A stretch of DNA of 64,000 nucleotides from Sporosarcina sp. FSL W8-0480. Its GTDB lineage: Bacteria > Bacillota > Bacilli > Bacillales_A > Planococcaceae. The position numbers and the translations under genes were made by a program. Position 1 is the first letter of the stretch. Each line of letters begins with the position of its first letter. Below are positions 21,068-30,310 of this stretch, piece after piece. The stretch lies in contig NZ_CP150166.1 in the NCBI RefSeq assembly GCF_037963765.1, positions 1,309,501-1,373,500 of the forward strand. Direction: 5' to 3'. The notes below the pieces were generated by a model. The model ran no database searches. It saw nothing but the letters and a program-made list of their open reading frames with translations, and was not told where the DNA came from.

Positions 21068-21094
21068 TTGGAAATTCAATATTGTATATAAACA

Positions 21095-21129
21095 AACGCC
21101 TGGCCACCCGTATGGTCGGGCGTTTTTTT
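21095..21129 (+). terminator. Rho-independent terminator after secG
   Basis: AACGCC plus TGGCCA pair with TGGTC plus GGGCGTT, followed by seven T. Confidence 0.85.
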
Positions 21130-21177
21130 CCTTATTGAATGGGAATGATAGTATACATATTGAACTTAATTAAAACT

Positions 21178-21311
21178 GTTGCTTTCCGTTCCAGGCGGAC
21201 GCTTTCCGCGGGCATGGCTTGAGCCTCCTCGGTCGCAAAAGGCGCGCGCCCTGCGGGGTCTCAAGGCTCATGCTATTCCCGCAGGAGTCGCCGCCTCCCA
21301 CTACAAGCAAC
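21178..21311 (-). repeat. GC-rich hairpin element, copy 5 (short subtype, reverse orientation)
   Basis: About 134 bp, outer ends GTTGCTT and GCAAC. Carries GGCGGACGCTTTCCGCGGG, TGAGCCTCCTCGGTCGC, CTGCGGGGTCTCA and CCCGCAGGAGTCGCCGCC. It sits between secG and est. Confidence 0.8.
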
Positions 21312-21364
21312 AATAATCACCAATTACATATTTTTTAGTTTTATGAGTTGAAAGGATGAACGAT

Positions 21365-22111
21365 ATGAGAATTGCACAACCGAAACCGTTCTTTTTTGAA
21401 CATGGAAAACGAGCGGTATTATTATTACACGGCTTCACAGGCACATCGGCAGACGTCCGCATGTTAGGACGCTTCCTTGAAAAGAAAGGCTATACATCAC
21501 TCGCACCGCATTACCGTGGGCACGGCGTCCCGCCTGAGGAATTAATTAAAACAGGTCCTGACGAATGGTGGGAAGACGTCGAAGCTGGCTACCAGCAATT
21601 AATCGACGCTGGATACGAAGAAATCGCAGTTTGCGGATTATCGCTTGGTGGAGTATTTTCATTGAAATTAGGGGTTAAAATGCCAATTAAGGGTATTGTA
21701 ACGATGTGTGCCCCGATGTCGATGAAAACAACGGATAAAATGTATGAAGGCGTGTTAAAATATGCTTCAGAATACAAACGATATGAAGGAAAATCCAAGG
21801 AGGAAATCGAAGAAGAAGTGGACGCTTTGCGTGGGCAAACAATGCCTTCATTAAGCGAATTATCCACACTTGTCGATTCCATCAGGGAAGAGCTTCCTTC
21901 CATCCATGCACCTCTTTTCGTCGTCCAATCAACGAATGACGAAGTGATCGACGCGAATTCCGCCAACGTCATATTCAGTAACTCAGCGTCTTCGGATAAA
22001 CAAATCAAATTCTATGATGAGTCGACGCATGTCATTACGTTGGGACCGGAAAAAGAGCAGCTGCATGAGGATATATATCAATTTCTTGAATCACTTGAGT
22101 GGAACGTGTGA
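21365..22111 (+). CDS. est: Carboxylesterase (Est/YvaK type)
   Basis: 248 residues, alpha/beta hydrolase. Oxyanion region LLLHGFTG at about 20-27, nucleophile Ser93 in GLSLGG, acid in TNDEVID and His in DESTHVIT. Length matches B. subtilis YvaK when ATG 21365 is used; ATG 21356 is too close to the AAAGG site. Natural substrate unknown, probably short-chain glycerol esters. In the conserved secG-est-rnr-smpB order. Confidence 0.92.
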   Translation: MRIAQPKPFFFEHGKRAVLLLHGFTGTSADVRMLGRFLEKKGYTSLAPHYRGHGVPPEELIKTGPDEWWEDVEAGYQQLIDAGYEEIAVCGLSLGGVFSLKLGVKMPIKGIVTMCAPMSMKTTDKMYEGVLKYASEYKRYEGKSKEEIEEEVDALRGQTMPSLSELSTLVDSIREELPSIHAPLFVVQSTNDEVIDANSANVIFSNSASSDKQIKFYDESTHVITLGPEKEQLHEDIYQFLESLEWNV

Positions 22112-22153
22112 AAATGGAAGAAGTTGACGATAGTGAAGAATGGAGGGATGTAA

Positions 22154-24508
22154 TTGGACTTTATAGATGAAGAATTAAAAAATAGGTTGATCTCCTTTAT
22201 GAGGGAGGAATCGTATAAGCCGCTAACTGTTCAAGAAATCCAGGAGTCTTTAGGGATTGAAGGGGCGGCGGAATTCAAAGAGCTTGTAAAGATGCTTGTA
22301 CACCTTGAGCAGAAAGGTGAAATCATCCGATCACGTACGAACCGCTACGGAGTTCCGGAACGGATGAACCTTGTACGTGGTAAATTCATCGGGCATGCGA
22401 AAGGGTTCGGGTTCGTCACACCGGAAACGGAAGGGATGGATGATATTTTCATCCCGCCGCCTGAAGTGAACGGGGCGATGAATGGCGATATCGTGTTAGT
22501 CCGTGTTTCGAAAGGTGATGACTTCGGCGGCCGCCGGGAAGGTACGATCATCCGGATTGCCGAGCGGAAAACGACGAAGGTCGTCGGTACGTACCAGGAT
22601 AATCGCGGGTTCGGATTTGTCATTCCGGACGATAAAAAGCTACCGATGGACATTTTCATCGCTAAAGGCAACTCACTTGATGCAGTAGATGGGCATAAGG
22701 TAGTTGTCGAAATTACGGATTGGCCGAGCGATTTGAAATCAGCGACTGGAATGGTCGTACAAATTCTTGGGCATAAAAACGATCCGGGCGTTGATATTTT
22801 ATCAATCATCCATAAGCACGGCATTGAAGTGGAGTTTCCTCAAGAGGTGATGGATGAGGCGAATCGAACACCTGACGAAGTAAAGGAACAGGATTTATTC
22901 AAACGTACGGACTTACGTGAAGAGCTTGTCATCACCATAGACGGAGCGGATGCGAAGGACTTGGATGATGCCATTTCACTAACGAAGAATGAAGACGGCA
23001 CATTCACATTGTCTGTCCATATCGCGGACGTCAGCCATTACGTGAGAGAGAATACGGCGCTTGACGATGAAGCGTTTGAGCGTGCAACGAGCGTCTATTT
23101 GACGGATAGAGTTATTCCGATGCTTCCGCATAAGTTGTCGAACGGAATCTGTTCATTGAACCCGCATGTGGATCGGTTGACGCTTTCCTGTTCGATGAAA
23201 ATCGACCGGAACGGAAAAACGGTTGACCATCAAATCTTTGAAAGTGTCATCAAGTCGAAAGAGCGGATGACGTACACGGATGTCTATAAAATCATCGAAG
23301 AGAAAGACGAAGAGCTGATGGAGAAGTATGCTCATATCGTTCCAATGCTGAATGATATGGCGGAACTCGCCTCGATTTTAAGACAGAAGAGGATTGATCG
23401 AGGGGCCATCGACTTCGATTTCAAGGAATCGAAAGTGATTGTCGATGAAAAAGGGTGGCCGACAGATATCGTCATAAGGGAGCGAACTGTTTCCGAGAGG
23501 CTGATCGAAGAATTCATGCTTGCGGCGAATGAGACAGTTGCAGAGCATTTCCACTGGCTGCAAGTGCCGTTTCTATACCGTATCCACGAAAATCCGAAAG
23601 CCGAAAAGCTGCAACGCTTCTTCGAGTTCCTGACGAACTTCGGAATCGTAGTGAAAGGTACCGGGAATAGTGTGCATCCAAGAGCGCTGCAAGAAATCGT
23701 CGAGTCCATTGAAGGAATGCCGGAGGAAACCGTCATTTCGACGATGCTCCTTCGTTCGATGCAACAGGCGAAGTATTTCCCAGAAAGCTTGGGACACTTC
23801 GGGTTGTCGACAGACTTCTATACACATTTCACATCACCGATCAGACGATACCCGGATTTGATCGTCCACAGATTGATCCGCACGTATTTGATCGAAAAAG
23901 ATCTTTCGTCCGAGACGATTGCCCATTGGAATGCCAATATGGGTGAAATCGCAGAGCATACATCTGAACGCGAACGCCGTGCAGTCGATGCTGAACGTGA
24001 TACGGATGCGTTGAAGAAGGCGCAGTATATGCTTGATAAGATCGGTGAGGAGTTTGACGGCGTCATTTCCTCGGTCACGAACTTCGGTATGTTTGTGGAA
24101 CTTGAGAACACGGTCGAAGGGTTAGTCCACGTCAGCTATATGACCGACGATTACTACCGCTTTGATGACCGTCAAATGATGATGATCGGTGAACATACCG
24201 GAAAACAGTTCAGGATCGGCGATGAAGTTACGATTCGCGTCGTATCTGTTAAGCCGGAGGAATCTGCGATTGACTTCGAAATTGCGGGCATGAAGCAGTC
24301 ATTTCATCGTAATCGGAAGGAAACACCGAAAGTCATCCATGCGAAGAAGCCTTCAAGTGGCGGCGGTGGCGGAAGTGGCGGGCGCCGTGGAGATTCCGAT
24401 AAGTCATCGAAATCCGGGAAGAAATCCGGTTCGTCGAATTCGAAGAAGAAGTTCTACGAAGGTGTAGCGAAAAAGAAAAAGAAACAAGCTCCAAGAAAGA
24501 GAAAATAA
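22154..24508 (+). CDS. rnr: Ribonuclease R
   Basis: 784 residues. N-terminal winged helix, two cold-shock domains ([19 protein letters not shown]), RNB catalytic domain with [14 protein letters not shown] metal ligands, S1 domain at about 640-725, then a basic Ser/Gly/Lys tail. It degrades structured RNA 3' to 5' and removes tmRNA-tagged messages, so linkage to smpB and ssrA is functional. Start TTG 22154 with TGGAGGG 7 bases upstream. Confidence 0.96.
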   Translation: MDFIDEELKNRLISFMREESYKPLTVQEIQESLGIEGAAEFKELVKMLVHLEQKGEIIRSRTNRYGVPERMNLVRGKFIGHAKGFGFVTPETEGMDDIFIPPPEVNGAMNGDIVLVRVSKGDDFGGRREGTIIRIAERKTTKVVGTYQDNRGFGFVIPDDKKLPMDIFIAKGNSLDAVDGHKVVVEITDWPSDLKSATGMVVQILGHKNDPGVDILSIIHKHGIEVEFPQEVMDEANRTPDEVKEQDLFKRTDLREELVITIDGADAKDLDDAISLTKNEDGTFTLSVHIADVSHYVRENTALDDEAFERATSVYLTDRVIPMLPHKLSNGICSLNPHVDRLTLSCSMKIDRNGKTVDHQIFESVIKSKERMTYTDVYKIIEEKDEELMEKYAHIVPMLNDMAELASILRQKRIDRGAIDFDFKESKVIVDEKGWPTDIVIRERTVSERLIEEFMLAANETVAEHFHWLQVPFLYRIHENPKAEKLQRFFEFLTNFGIVVKGTGNSVHPRALQEIVESIEGMPEETVISTMLLRSMQQAKYFPESLGHFGLSTDFYTHFTSPIRRYPDLIVHRLIRTYLIEKDLSSETIAHWNANMGEIAEHTSERERRAVDAERDTDALKKAQYMLDKIGEEFDGVISSVTNFGMFVELENTVEGLVHVSYMTDDYYRFDDRQMMMIGEHTGKQFRIGDEVTIRVVSVKPEESAIDFEIAGMKQSFHRNRKETPKVIHAKKPSSGGGGGSGGRRGDSDKSSKSGKKSGSSNSKKKFYEGVAKKKKKQAPRKRK

Positions 24509-24513
24509 TAGCG

Positions 24514-24547
24514 GCGGCATTCGTTAAGGCGAATGCCGTAGCATTTT
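24514..24547 (+). terminator. Hairpin between rnr and smpB
   Basis: GGCATTCG pairs with CGAATGCC (8 bp, loop TTAAGG), followed after GTAGC by five T. The gap to the T run makes it a weak or partial terminator, so some read-through into smpB is likely. Confidence 0.55.
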
Positions 24548-24569
24548 TGGTTTTTAAGGGGGAACCGTT

Positions 24570-25037
24570 ATGGCAAAAGGTCAAGGCAAAGTTTTAGCGA
24601 TCAATAAGAAAGCGAATCACGACTATGCGATTGAAGAGACAATCGAAGCTGGAATCGTCCTGCAAGGAACTGAAATCAAGTCGATCCGTAATGGCAAAGT
24701 GCAATTACGTGATGCTTTCGTTCTGATCCGTAACAATGAAGCTTGGATTTCCAATATGCATATCAGTCCGTACGAACAGGGAAATCAATTCAATCACGAT
24801 CCACTTCGTTCAAGGAAATTACTACTTCACAAAAAGCAGATTGCCACACTATTGGGGCAAGTAAAGCAGGAAGGCTATACAATCGTTCCATTGAAAATGT
24901 ACTTGAAAGACGGCTTCGCAAAGGTATTGATCGGTGTTGGTAAAGGAAAAAAACTGTACGACAAACGTGATGATTTGAAGAAGAAAGAAGCAAAACGAGA
25001 GATGGAACGCGCGTTCAAAGCGAAACAGCAGTATTGA
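24570..25037 (+). CDS. smpB: SsrA-binding protein SmpB
   Basis: 155 residues, OB-fold protein that binds the tRNA-like part of tmRNA and brings it to stalled ribosomes. Family motifs [29 protein letters not shown] and KGKKLYDKR are present (first one spans residues 11-39). ATG 24570 follows AAGGGGG. The C-terminus AKQQY is repeated as DNA at 25213, see the array entry. ssrA lies downstream on the same strand. Confidence 0.97.
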   Translation: MAKGQGKVLAINKKANHDYAIEETIEAGIVLQGTEIKSIRNGKVQLRDAFVLIRNNEAWISNMHISPYEQGNQFNHDPLRSRKLLLHKKQIATLLGQVKQEGYTIVPLKMYLKDGFAKVLIGVGKGKKLYDKRDDLKKKEAKREMERAFKAKQQY

Positions 25038-25229
25038 TTGGAAAATAATTGTCTGACGCCCAATAGTGAATTCATTGCGGGTAGTGCGAAGGTCATGAAA
25101 TGGTGATATAACCTCGTATTCGATAGATATATCCGTGTATTCGATAGATAAAAACAGCTATTCGACCGATATAAATCGTTATTCAATCGATAAGTTCAAA
25201 ACTTGTGTAGCAAAACAGCAGTATTGATT
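25023..25229. repeat. 21-bp array element bracketed by a 17-bp direct duplication of the smpB 3' end
   Basis: AAACAGCAGTATTGATT occurs at 25023-25039 (smpB end and stop) and again at 25213-25229. Between them are about 170 bases holding four TATTCGATAGATA-type units at 25117, 25138, 25159 and 25180, exact period 21, and a leader AAGGTCATGAAATG much like that before the array at 12644 (AAGGTCACGAAATG). The right copy supplies the ssrA -35 box. This looks like an insertion with target duplication. Confidence 0.8.
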
Positions 25230-25252
25230 TTTACGTTAAAATGTTGTATACT
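25224..25252 (+). promoter_or_regulatory. ssrA promoter
   Basis: -35 TTGATT (25224-25229), 17-base spacer, -10 TATACT (25247-25252) with an upstream TG. The transcript would start about 70 bases before the mature tmRNA 5' end. Confidence 0.75.
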
Positions 25253-25330
25253 ATCTGTAGTGAAATAGTTCAGAAGCCTTTCAGTAGGCATTCCTGACAT
25301 CCCTTTAAAGGTGTAACAACCTTTCATAAC

Positions 25331-25688
25331 GGGGACGTTACGGATTCGACAGGGGTGGTCTGGGCTTGAGCTGCGCGTCGGAGGGATCGTCTCCGTCAGA
25401 AACGACAGTTAATAATAACTGGCAAAACAAACAACAACTTAGCATTCGCAGCGTAAGCTGATGAATCTGCCTAACAGTTCCATCGCCCATGTGGCATTGT
25501 TAGGCTCAACTTAAGTGGGATACGGTAGCGGTCGCCTCCTGAGGCCGTTACAAGAGATTATCAGGATAGCGCACACGGATAGCCTTGATTGACGGCAAAC
25601 GTGCGCGCGAATCCAAGTAGTCAATCTACACGCGTAGACGCTGAAGTAGCAGAGCCTTTGGACGCGGGTTCGACTCCCGCCGTCTCCA
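25331..25688 (+). ncRNA. ssrA: Transfer-messenger RNA (tmRNA)
   Basis: 5' GGGGACGTTACGGATTCGAC and 3' GGGTTCGACTCCCGCCGTCTCCA form the tRNA-Ala-like domain (acceptor plus T-arm). The tag frame runs 25421-25456 and encodes GKTNNNLAFAA before TAA, giving the tag A-GKTNNNLAFAA with the charged alanine. It rescues stalled ribosomes with SmpB, encoded just upstream. The open frame crossing its 3' half is not a gene. CCA is only partly encoded. Confidence 0.96.
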
Positions 25689-25735
25689 TAGTAAGATATG
25701 GTGCAAATGCAGTCGTATTAATGGTTTATAAAGTC

Positions 25736-25782
25736 AGGGATATTGAACGGGAGTTTAACTCTTGTTCAATATCCCTATTTTC
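25736..25782 (+). terminator. Rho-independent terminator after ssrA
   Basis: AGGGATATTGAAC pairs with GTTCAATATCCCT (13 bp), followed by ATTTTC. The 141 bases from here to the next gene hold nothing recognised. Confidence 0.88.
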
Positions 25783-25923
25783 ATTCCTGCATAATCCCGA
25801 TTTCGGTTCGACGAGGGTTGAATTCTTAACCGATGGGATATAGAAAGACAATGGAAGATTAACAATGAAGTGTTAATTATAGGTTATCTACAAAACTAAG
25901 AACATTTCAGGAGGGAAGATATA

Positions 25924-26463
25924 ATGAAGAAAATTCACATCTTATTTGTCACGACATTTATATTACTATTAGGGGCTTGCGCTGAATCCGGCGTTTCGAC
26001 TGGCGGAGAAGGTAATTCAGTTGAAGCGAAAAACATTGGGGAGAAAAAAGAGACACCGAAAGAGGACGATGGTTCGAAATTGGTGGATGCTACTGCTCAA
26101 ACAACTGAAGCTGTGGGACTGAAAGTCAATCTTGGTGAAATTAAAATTTCCGAAGATCGAGTCGCAGTAGGAATGAACATAGAGAATACGACGACTGACG
26201 TACTCAATTTCTACCCGGATATGGGCGGTACTGTTGTTATTGGAGACATGCAACTTGATGCGAACTTCATGTACACGGAAGGTTCTATTGGGGGAGAAAT
26301 TCAAAGTGGTGTTAAAAAAGATGGCGTGATTGTATTTTTTGTTTCAGAAGATAAAAAGATTGATGTATCAGCCGTCAAAGAACTGAAATTTAATTTTGGT
26401 GATGTTACTACGAGTGACTATACAAGTGAACCTGTGAACTTTACTGTTACAGTCAGTGAATAA
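25924..26463 (+). CDS. Putative lipoprotein (DUF4352-like)
   Basis: 179 residues. Signal peptide with lipobox LLGAC (Cys20), an acidic/lysine linker, then a beta-rich domain from about residue 60 (VGLKVNLGEIKISEDRVAVGMNI begins it) resembling the immunoglobulin-like DUF4352 fold. CAGGAGGG ribosome site. It stands alone after ssrA. Related in layout to the lipoprotein at 57265. Function unknown. Confidence 0.75.
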   Translation: MKKIHILFVTTFILLLGACAESGVSTGGEGNSVEAKNIGEKKETPKEDDGSKLVDATAQTTEAVGLKVNLGEIKISEDRVAVGMNIENTTTDVLNFYPDMGGTVVIGDMQLDANFMYTEGSIGGEIQSGVKKDGVIVFFVSEDKKIDVSAVKELKFNFGDVTTSDYTSEPVNFTVTVSE

Positions 26464-26578
26464 AGGGTAGTTCAGTACAAAATAAAGGCAAAAGGCATAC
26501 TTCATTAAAAAATGCGCATTATATTTATTGAATAATAGGATATAATTATAGACGAGAAAAGAAATGTAGGTGAATAAC

Positions 26579-26728
26579 TTGGGGAAATATCAATTGGATA
26601 GTAAAGGTAAATCGGCTGTGACGAAGTATCATGAAAAAAATAAGCCGGCCAAATTTGATAAAAAACAGCATCTGGAAAAAATACGTGCGGAGTATTTAAA
26701 GAAAAAGGAAAAACAAGAAGATAAATAA
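26579..26728 (+). CDS. Small basic hypothetical protein
   Basis: 49 residues from TTG 26579, very rich in Lys and Glu (ends KKKEKQEDK); TAGGTGA stands upstream, and TATAAT at 26541 gives a possible -10 with a poor -35. No membrane segment. Followed at once by a bidirectional terminator. Not recognised; the ribosome site and terminator support a real gene. Confidence 0.5.
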   Translation: MGKYQLDSKGKSAVTKYHEKNKPAKFDKKQHLEKIRAEYLKKKEKQEDK

Positions 26729-26736
26729 TATGAATG

Positions 26737-26773
26737 AAAACATAGGAAGACTAAAATCTCCCTATGTTTTTCT
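26737..26773. terminator. Bidirectional terminator between convergent genes
   Basis: AAAACATAGG pairs with CCTATGTTTT with T runs on both strands. It serves the small gene (plus) and the deacetylase (minus). Confidence 0.85.
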
Positions 26774-27566
26774 ATTTCTTAAAGGGAATATTCAACAATT
26801 CAGGAACTGTGACAAACTCATACCCTTGCTCTATCAGTGCCGGGATAATGAGGTGAAGCGATGCGATTGTATTGGTTCGATCCCCACTCTCTTCTGCCCC
26901 GTCGTGCATGAGAATAATTGCGCCCGGATGAACAATGTCTAACACATTTGAAGCAATAACTTCCGGCGGTTCTTCCTGCCAATCCAACGAATCAACCGAC
27001 CAGCCAATAACGTAATAGTTCATGTCGCCAAGCTTTTCGACTAATTCATTGTATAAGAAGCCATATGGTGGTCTAAATAATTTTGTCCGGTACCCAATAA
27101 TGCCGTTAAGAGCATCTTCCGTTTTAGTCACTTCTTGCTCTAACGTTTGTAGGTCAGCTTCTTTGACAAGGTTCGGATGGGAATACGTATGGTTTCCGAT
27201 AACATGTCCCTCGTTTTGCATTCGCTTGACTATTTCAGGATTTGCAACGGCTTTTGAACCTAACACGAAGAAGGTTGCTGGTACATTATACTGTTTCAAT
27301 ACATCTAATACACCATTTGAAAAACGCGGGTCAGGACCATCATCAAAAGTTAAAGCAACCCGTTTTTGATCAGTTGGACCTTGTAAGAAAAATATATCTG
27401 GATACCGTTGTTGTAAAACTCTTAGGTCAACGGGCTGCTGACGAACTTCTTCTTGGTCATTTTGTATCACAGGCTCCCCATTCGCATGTACAGTGATGAT
27501 ATCCGTTAAATGAAAGCCCAATAAAAACCCCGTAACCAACAGCCACTTGAATAGTAACTCTTTCAT
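26772..27566 (-). CDS. Polysaccharide deacetylase, NodB domain
   Basis: 264 residues. N-terminal signal/anchor helix, then a complete NodB domain: motif 1 TFDDGPD (about residue 73), motif 2 HTYSHP, motif 3 RPPYG, motif 4 VDSLDW, motif 5 LMHDG. The Asp-His-His triad binds the metal. Probably deacetylates peptidoglycan GlcNAc or MurNAc outside the membrane. AAGGAG lies upstream of the ATG. Single gene. Confidence 0.92.
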   Translation of the reverse strand: MKELLFKWLLVTGFLLGFHLTDIITVHANGEPVIQNDQEEVRQQPVDLRVLQQRYPDIFFLQGPTDQKRVALTFDDGPDPRFSNGVLDVLKQYNVPATFFVLGSKAVANPEIVKRMQNEGHVIGNHTYSHPNLVKEADLQTLEQEVTKTEDALNGIIGYRTKLFRPPYGFLYNELVEKLGDMNYYVIGWSVDSLDWQEEPPEVIASNVLDIVHPGAIILMHDGAEESGDRTNTIASLHLIIPALIEQGYEFVTVPELLNIPFKK

Positions 27567-27630
27567 CCATTCATCTCCTTATTGTATTCCCAGTGTTATT
27601 TTTAACGAAAGCGGGATATTTATTCATTAT

Positions 27631-27773
27631 TAAGGTGCCTGTGCAGCACACTATTCAATCAATTCACTACAATTGTATAAAAATACAACTAAAAACCCGT
27701 ATTGATACGTGGTGTTTGAATATTTATACGAATTGTTTGAATAAACATGAATGTTTCTTGCACAGGTACCTTA
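27631..27773. repeat. REPIN-like inverted-end element R1 (type I)
   Basis: 143 bp between inverted ends TAAGGTGCCTGTGCA and TGCACAGGTACCTTA. Interior is AT-rich and keeps the type I blocks CACTATTCAAT, TTCACTACAATTG and CATGAATGTTTCT. No coding frame. It fills most of the divergent gap between the deacetylase and padR. Confidence 0.85.
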
Positions 27774-27806
27774 ACAACCTTTCCATTGTTATATGAATCA
27801 TAATAG

Positions 27807-27826
27807 TGTACGATACATAGTATAAG
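27807..27826 (+). promoter_or_regulatory. Putative padR -10 and operator
   Basis: Inverted repeat TGTACGATACA (27807-27817) immediately precedes TATAAG (27821-27826). PadR proteins often bind ATGT/ACAT-type palindromes at their own promoter, so autoregulation is plausible but unproven. Confidence 0.4.
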
Positions 27827-27843
27827 AATATGAGGTGATATTG

Positions 27844-28194
27844 TTGGGTCCATTATTGGATACATTCACAACGGAGTTAAGGAGAGGAACGTTAACGCTT
27901 GCGGTTTTAAGTCAATTACGTACACCTCAATATGGCTATTCATTGGTCCAACGTCTTGAAAAAGCAGGTGTCACCATTGAGCAAAGTACGTTATATCCGC
28001 TGCTTCGCCGTTTGGAAAAACAAGAGCTTTTAACAAGTAGTTGGGATACGACTGAAAGCAGACCCCGTAAGTATTATGTAATCAGTGAATATGGTAATGA
28101 AATTTATGGGCAGTTGAAAAAGGAATGGGAAACGATGACGTTGGAGCTTAAAGCATTAGTGGAAGGAGATGAGATTGATGACGAATTTGAGTGA
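27844..28194 (+). CDS. PadR family transcriptional regulator
   Basis: 116 residues from TTG 27844 (GAGGTGA upstream; GTG 27835 and TTG 27841 are alternatives). Winged-helix PadR domain with YGYSLVQRLEKAGV, STLYPLLRRLEKQELL and RKYYVISEYG. It overlaps the following membrane protein by 17 bases, a pairing seen with HAAS-domain proteins. Effector unknown. Confidence 0.9.
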   Translation: MGPLLDTFTTELRRGTLTLAVLSQLRTPQYGYSLVQRLEKAGVTIEQSTLYPLLRRLEKQELLTSSWDTTESRPRKYYVISEYGNEIYGQLKKEWETMTLELKALVEGDEIDDEFE

Positions 28195-29188
28195 AGCTTA
28201 TGTGTATGAGGTGACGAGAAGACTGCCGGAAAAGACACGGAAAGATATTGCCCTTGAACTTAGATCCACCATAGAGGACATGTTACCGGAGAATTTTAGT
28301 GAAGATGAAGAGATGGAAGTTCTTTCGAAACTTGGCGATCCGGCAAAGCTTGCCGCAAGCTATCGCGATACTCCGATGCATTTGATTGGTCCAAAAGTAT
28401 ACGATGTTTATATTCGAACGATAAAAATCATTATCCCATGGGTTATTTTCATTACGATTTTAGTTCATGTTATTGAAGCCTTTGTCCTTTTTTCAGAATC
28501 AGAAAGCATACTTTCTATTGCGGTAAAGAGCATAGGTATTATTATCGCAAGTATCATACAGGCACTCATCCAGATGTTCTTTTGGGTAACTATCGTTTTC
28601 ATTTTCATTGAAAGAGTGGGCTTAGCCAACAGTAACATTGCAATTACAACGCATGGAACGGAGTGGACGCCAGAACAATTGAAGCAAGTTAGAGTCAGTT
28701 CCAAAAAGACCATACCAAGAAGCGAAATTATATTCGGATTTGCCTGGACAGTGATTTGGATTGTGTTTTATTTCAATGCAGATCACCTCGCAGGCGTTTA
28801 TCGATCAATCGATGGCGAAGGGTTACGAATGGTGATGCCTGCTTTTAATCATGCTGTATGGATATCGTATTGGCCTATCGTTCTATCACTTGCCGTAATT
28901 GAGATTGGCTTGTGGCTTTACAAATGGAATGAACGACAATGGACTATGAAGCTTGTCATACTCAATGTTGCACTGAAAGTCATCAGCTTGGTTGCATTCA
29001 TCGTTATTGTTAGCAACCCTGCTCTGCTTAACGAGGCTTTGATCCCTTACATGGCCAATTTACTTGAAATCGATTTATCCGCAGTAAATACATTTTTTGA
29101 ATGGGCGATTTGGACGATTGTCGTGACAGTTATCGTAACCTACTTTATTGAGGTTTTCGATAGTTATCGGAAAGCGAAGGTACAATAG
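28178..29188 (+). CDS. HAAS-domain multi-pass membrane protein
   Basis: 336 residues. N-terminal cytosolic helical domain at about 1-70 (RRLPEKTRKDIALELRS, FSEDEEMEVLSKLGDPAKLA) typical of HAAS/DUF1700 proteins paired with PadR, then about seven membrane helices. ATG 28178 chosen because GGAAGGAG is 10 bases upstream and ATG 28169 is too close. Possibly the membrane partner sensed through, or controlled by, the PadR protein. No transporter motif is seen. Confidence 0.8.
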   Translation: MTNLSEAYVYEVTRRLPEKTRKDIALELRSTIEDMLPENFSEDEEMEVLSKLGDPAKLAASYRDTPMHLIGPKVYDVYIRTIKIIIPWVIFITILVHVIEAFVLFSESESILSIAVKSIGIIIASIIQALIQMFFWVTIVFIFIERVGLANSNIAITTHGTEWTPEQLKQVRVSSKKTIPRSEIIFGFAWTVIWIVFYFNADHLAGVYRSIDGEGLRMVMPAFNHAVWISYWPIVLSLAVIEIGLWLYKWNERQWTMKLVILNVALKVISLVAFIVIVSNPALLNEALIPYMANLLEIDLSAVNTFFEWAIWTIVVTVIVTYFIEVFDSYRKAKVQ

Positions 29189-29202
29189 TGAAGACGTATA
29201 TG

Positions 29203-29240
29203 AAAAAAGGAGGACAGATCCTGTAATAGGGTCTGTCCTC
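29203..29240 (-). terminator. Terminator of the VOC gene
   Basis: GAGGACAGA(C/T)CC arms pair over a 7-base loop; the run of six A at 29203-29208 reads as T on the minus strand. On the plus strand the hairpin lacks a T run. Confidence 0.75.
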
Positions 29241-29362
29241 AAAAAGGGGAAATGAGAATGTTGCTGTGTTCTATAATAATATCCCTTTTTTATAGTCTTC
29301 CTAAACATCTTTACGTAAACCTTGTTTCAAAACCTAATAGCCAACGCTTAATTTCCCATACC

Positions 29363-29800
29363 TTATTTGATTTCCTCAGCCAATTCTAAAATAATTCCCT
29401 CTGGACCACGAACATAGCATAATTTATAACTTTCTTCATATTGCTGTATCTCACTGAAGATTTTCGTACCCTTCTTTTTCAATTTGGCAACAATAGCTTC
29501 AATATCTTCAACAGTAAATGCAATATGTCGGATACCCAGTGTATTTGCAAAGGTTTGCTGAACACCTTTTTCATCTGGCGGCGTAATAAATTTGATAAGC
29601 TCTATCCATGTCTCACCGTCTGGCGTTCCCAATCCTACACATGTTACTTTGGCGTCATTAAGCCCAACTGCATATCCCATCAACTCTCCTTCCATTTCCC
29701 ATTCTCCTTTCACTTCAAGTCCAAAATCGAGAAAAAACTCTTTAGCAGCAGAAATATCATTTACGATTACACCCATATGATCTATTTTTTTGATCTTCAA
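29363..29800 (-). CDS. VOC family (glyoxalase/dioxygenase-fold) protein
   Basis: 145 residues with two beta-alpha-beta-beta-beta modules: first DHMGVIVNDISAAKEFF, second IRHIAFTVEDIEAIVAKL; metal-type residues His8, His97 and Glu near the C-terminus (GIILELAEE). Similar to methylmalonyl-CoA epimerase and lactoylglutathione lyase relatives; substrate unknown. TTG 29800 is the start, as AGGAGG lies 9 bases upstream and the nearby ATG is out of frame. Confidence 0.85.
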   Translation of the reverse strand: MKIKKIDHMGVIVNDISAAKEFFLDFGLEVKGEWEMEGELMGYAVGLNDAKVTCVGLGTPDGETWIELIKFITPPDEKGVQQTFANTLGIRHIAFTVEDIEAIVAKLKKKGTKIFSEIQQYEESYKLCYVRGPEGIILELAEEIK

Positions 29801-29988
29801 TTTTCATACCTCCTATATTCCTGTTATTGATGGCTTCTAAATTGTAAAGCAAGTATACAGGGTTCACTTTTCATTATGCAAAAATACGGTACATCCTAGT
29901 TCCAAAACCGATTATGCTATGATAAAGGGAAAATACACGACTCCCATCGTCTCTATAAGATCTTATGGAAAATAGCAAAACAGACATA

Positions 29989-30033
29989 GAAAAGAAGCAT
30001 GAATTTCCATCTTGGAGATTCATGCTTCTTTTC
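29989..30033. terminator. Bidirectional terminator-like hairpin
   Basis: AAAGAAGCATGAAT pairs with ATTCATGCTTCTTT. On the minus strand it closes the small membrane gene at 30045. Almost the same stem is used at 38614 after the PBP gene. Bases 29801-29988 hold no feature I can support. Confidence 0.8.
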
Positions 30034-30044
30034 TATAGGTTTAT

Positions 30045-30264
30045 TCATGAATTCTGTCTACGATTTCCAATAACGATAAAGATGATCGTTAGGGATAGGA
30101 CAATTATGCAGATAATGACAGTCATTGTAATGGTGGGGTATTGGTTGTTGAATCCTGTTTCTGATGATGGGTAAGACGTTCGCCAATATATTGGTGACAA
30201 TCATTAAAACGTATGTAAGAAGAATTATTGTATTCAACCATACTCGTTTGCTTGTAAACTTCAT
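30045..30264 (-). pseudogene. Small two-helix membrane protein, interrupted by a frameshift
   Basis: Strong AAAGGAGG 5 bases before ATG 30264. Frame 1 gives MKFTSKRVW, a first membrane helix (NTIILLTYVLMIVTNILANV) and then a non-hydrophobic His/Pro-rich end stopping at 30058. Shifting one base near 30165 (CCCATCATCAG on the minus strand) opens a frame giving SSETGFNNQYPTITMTV, a second clean helix (IICIIVLSLTIIFIVIG) and a basic end NRRQNS before TGA at 30045. Natural pseudogene, frameshifted decoding or sequencing error are all possible. Confidence 0.6.
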
Positions 30265-30310
30265 CGAATCCTCCTTTCTCGAACTATATTCATAACGCCT
30301 TTTCCCTATA

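Noticed and set aside
25589..25843. 84-codon open frame on the plus strand
   Set aside because: It begins inside the tmRNA, runs through its tRNA-like 3' end and the terminator hairpin, and has no ribosome site.
29965..30174. 69-codon open frame on the plus strand with hydrophobic stretch
   Set aside because: It starts in a terminator hairpin and is the complement of the two-helix membrane gene on the minus strand, which has a strong ribosome site.
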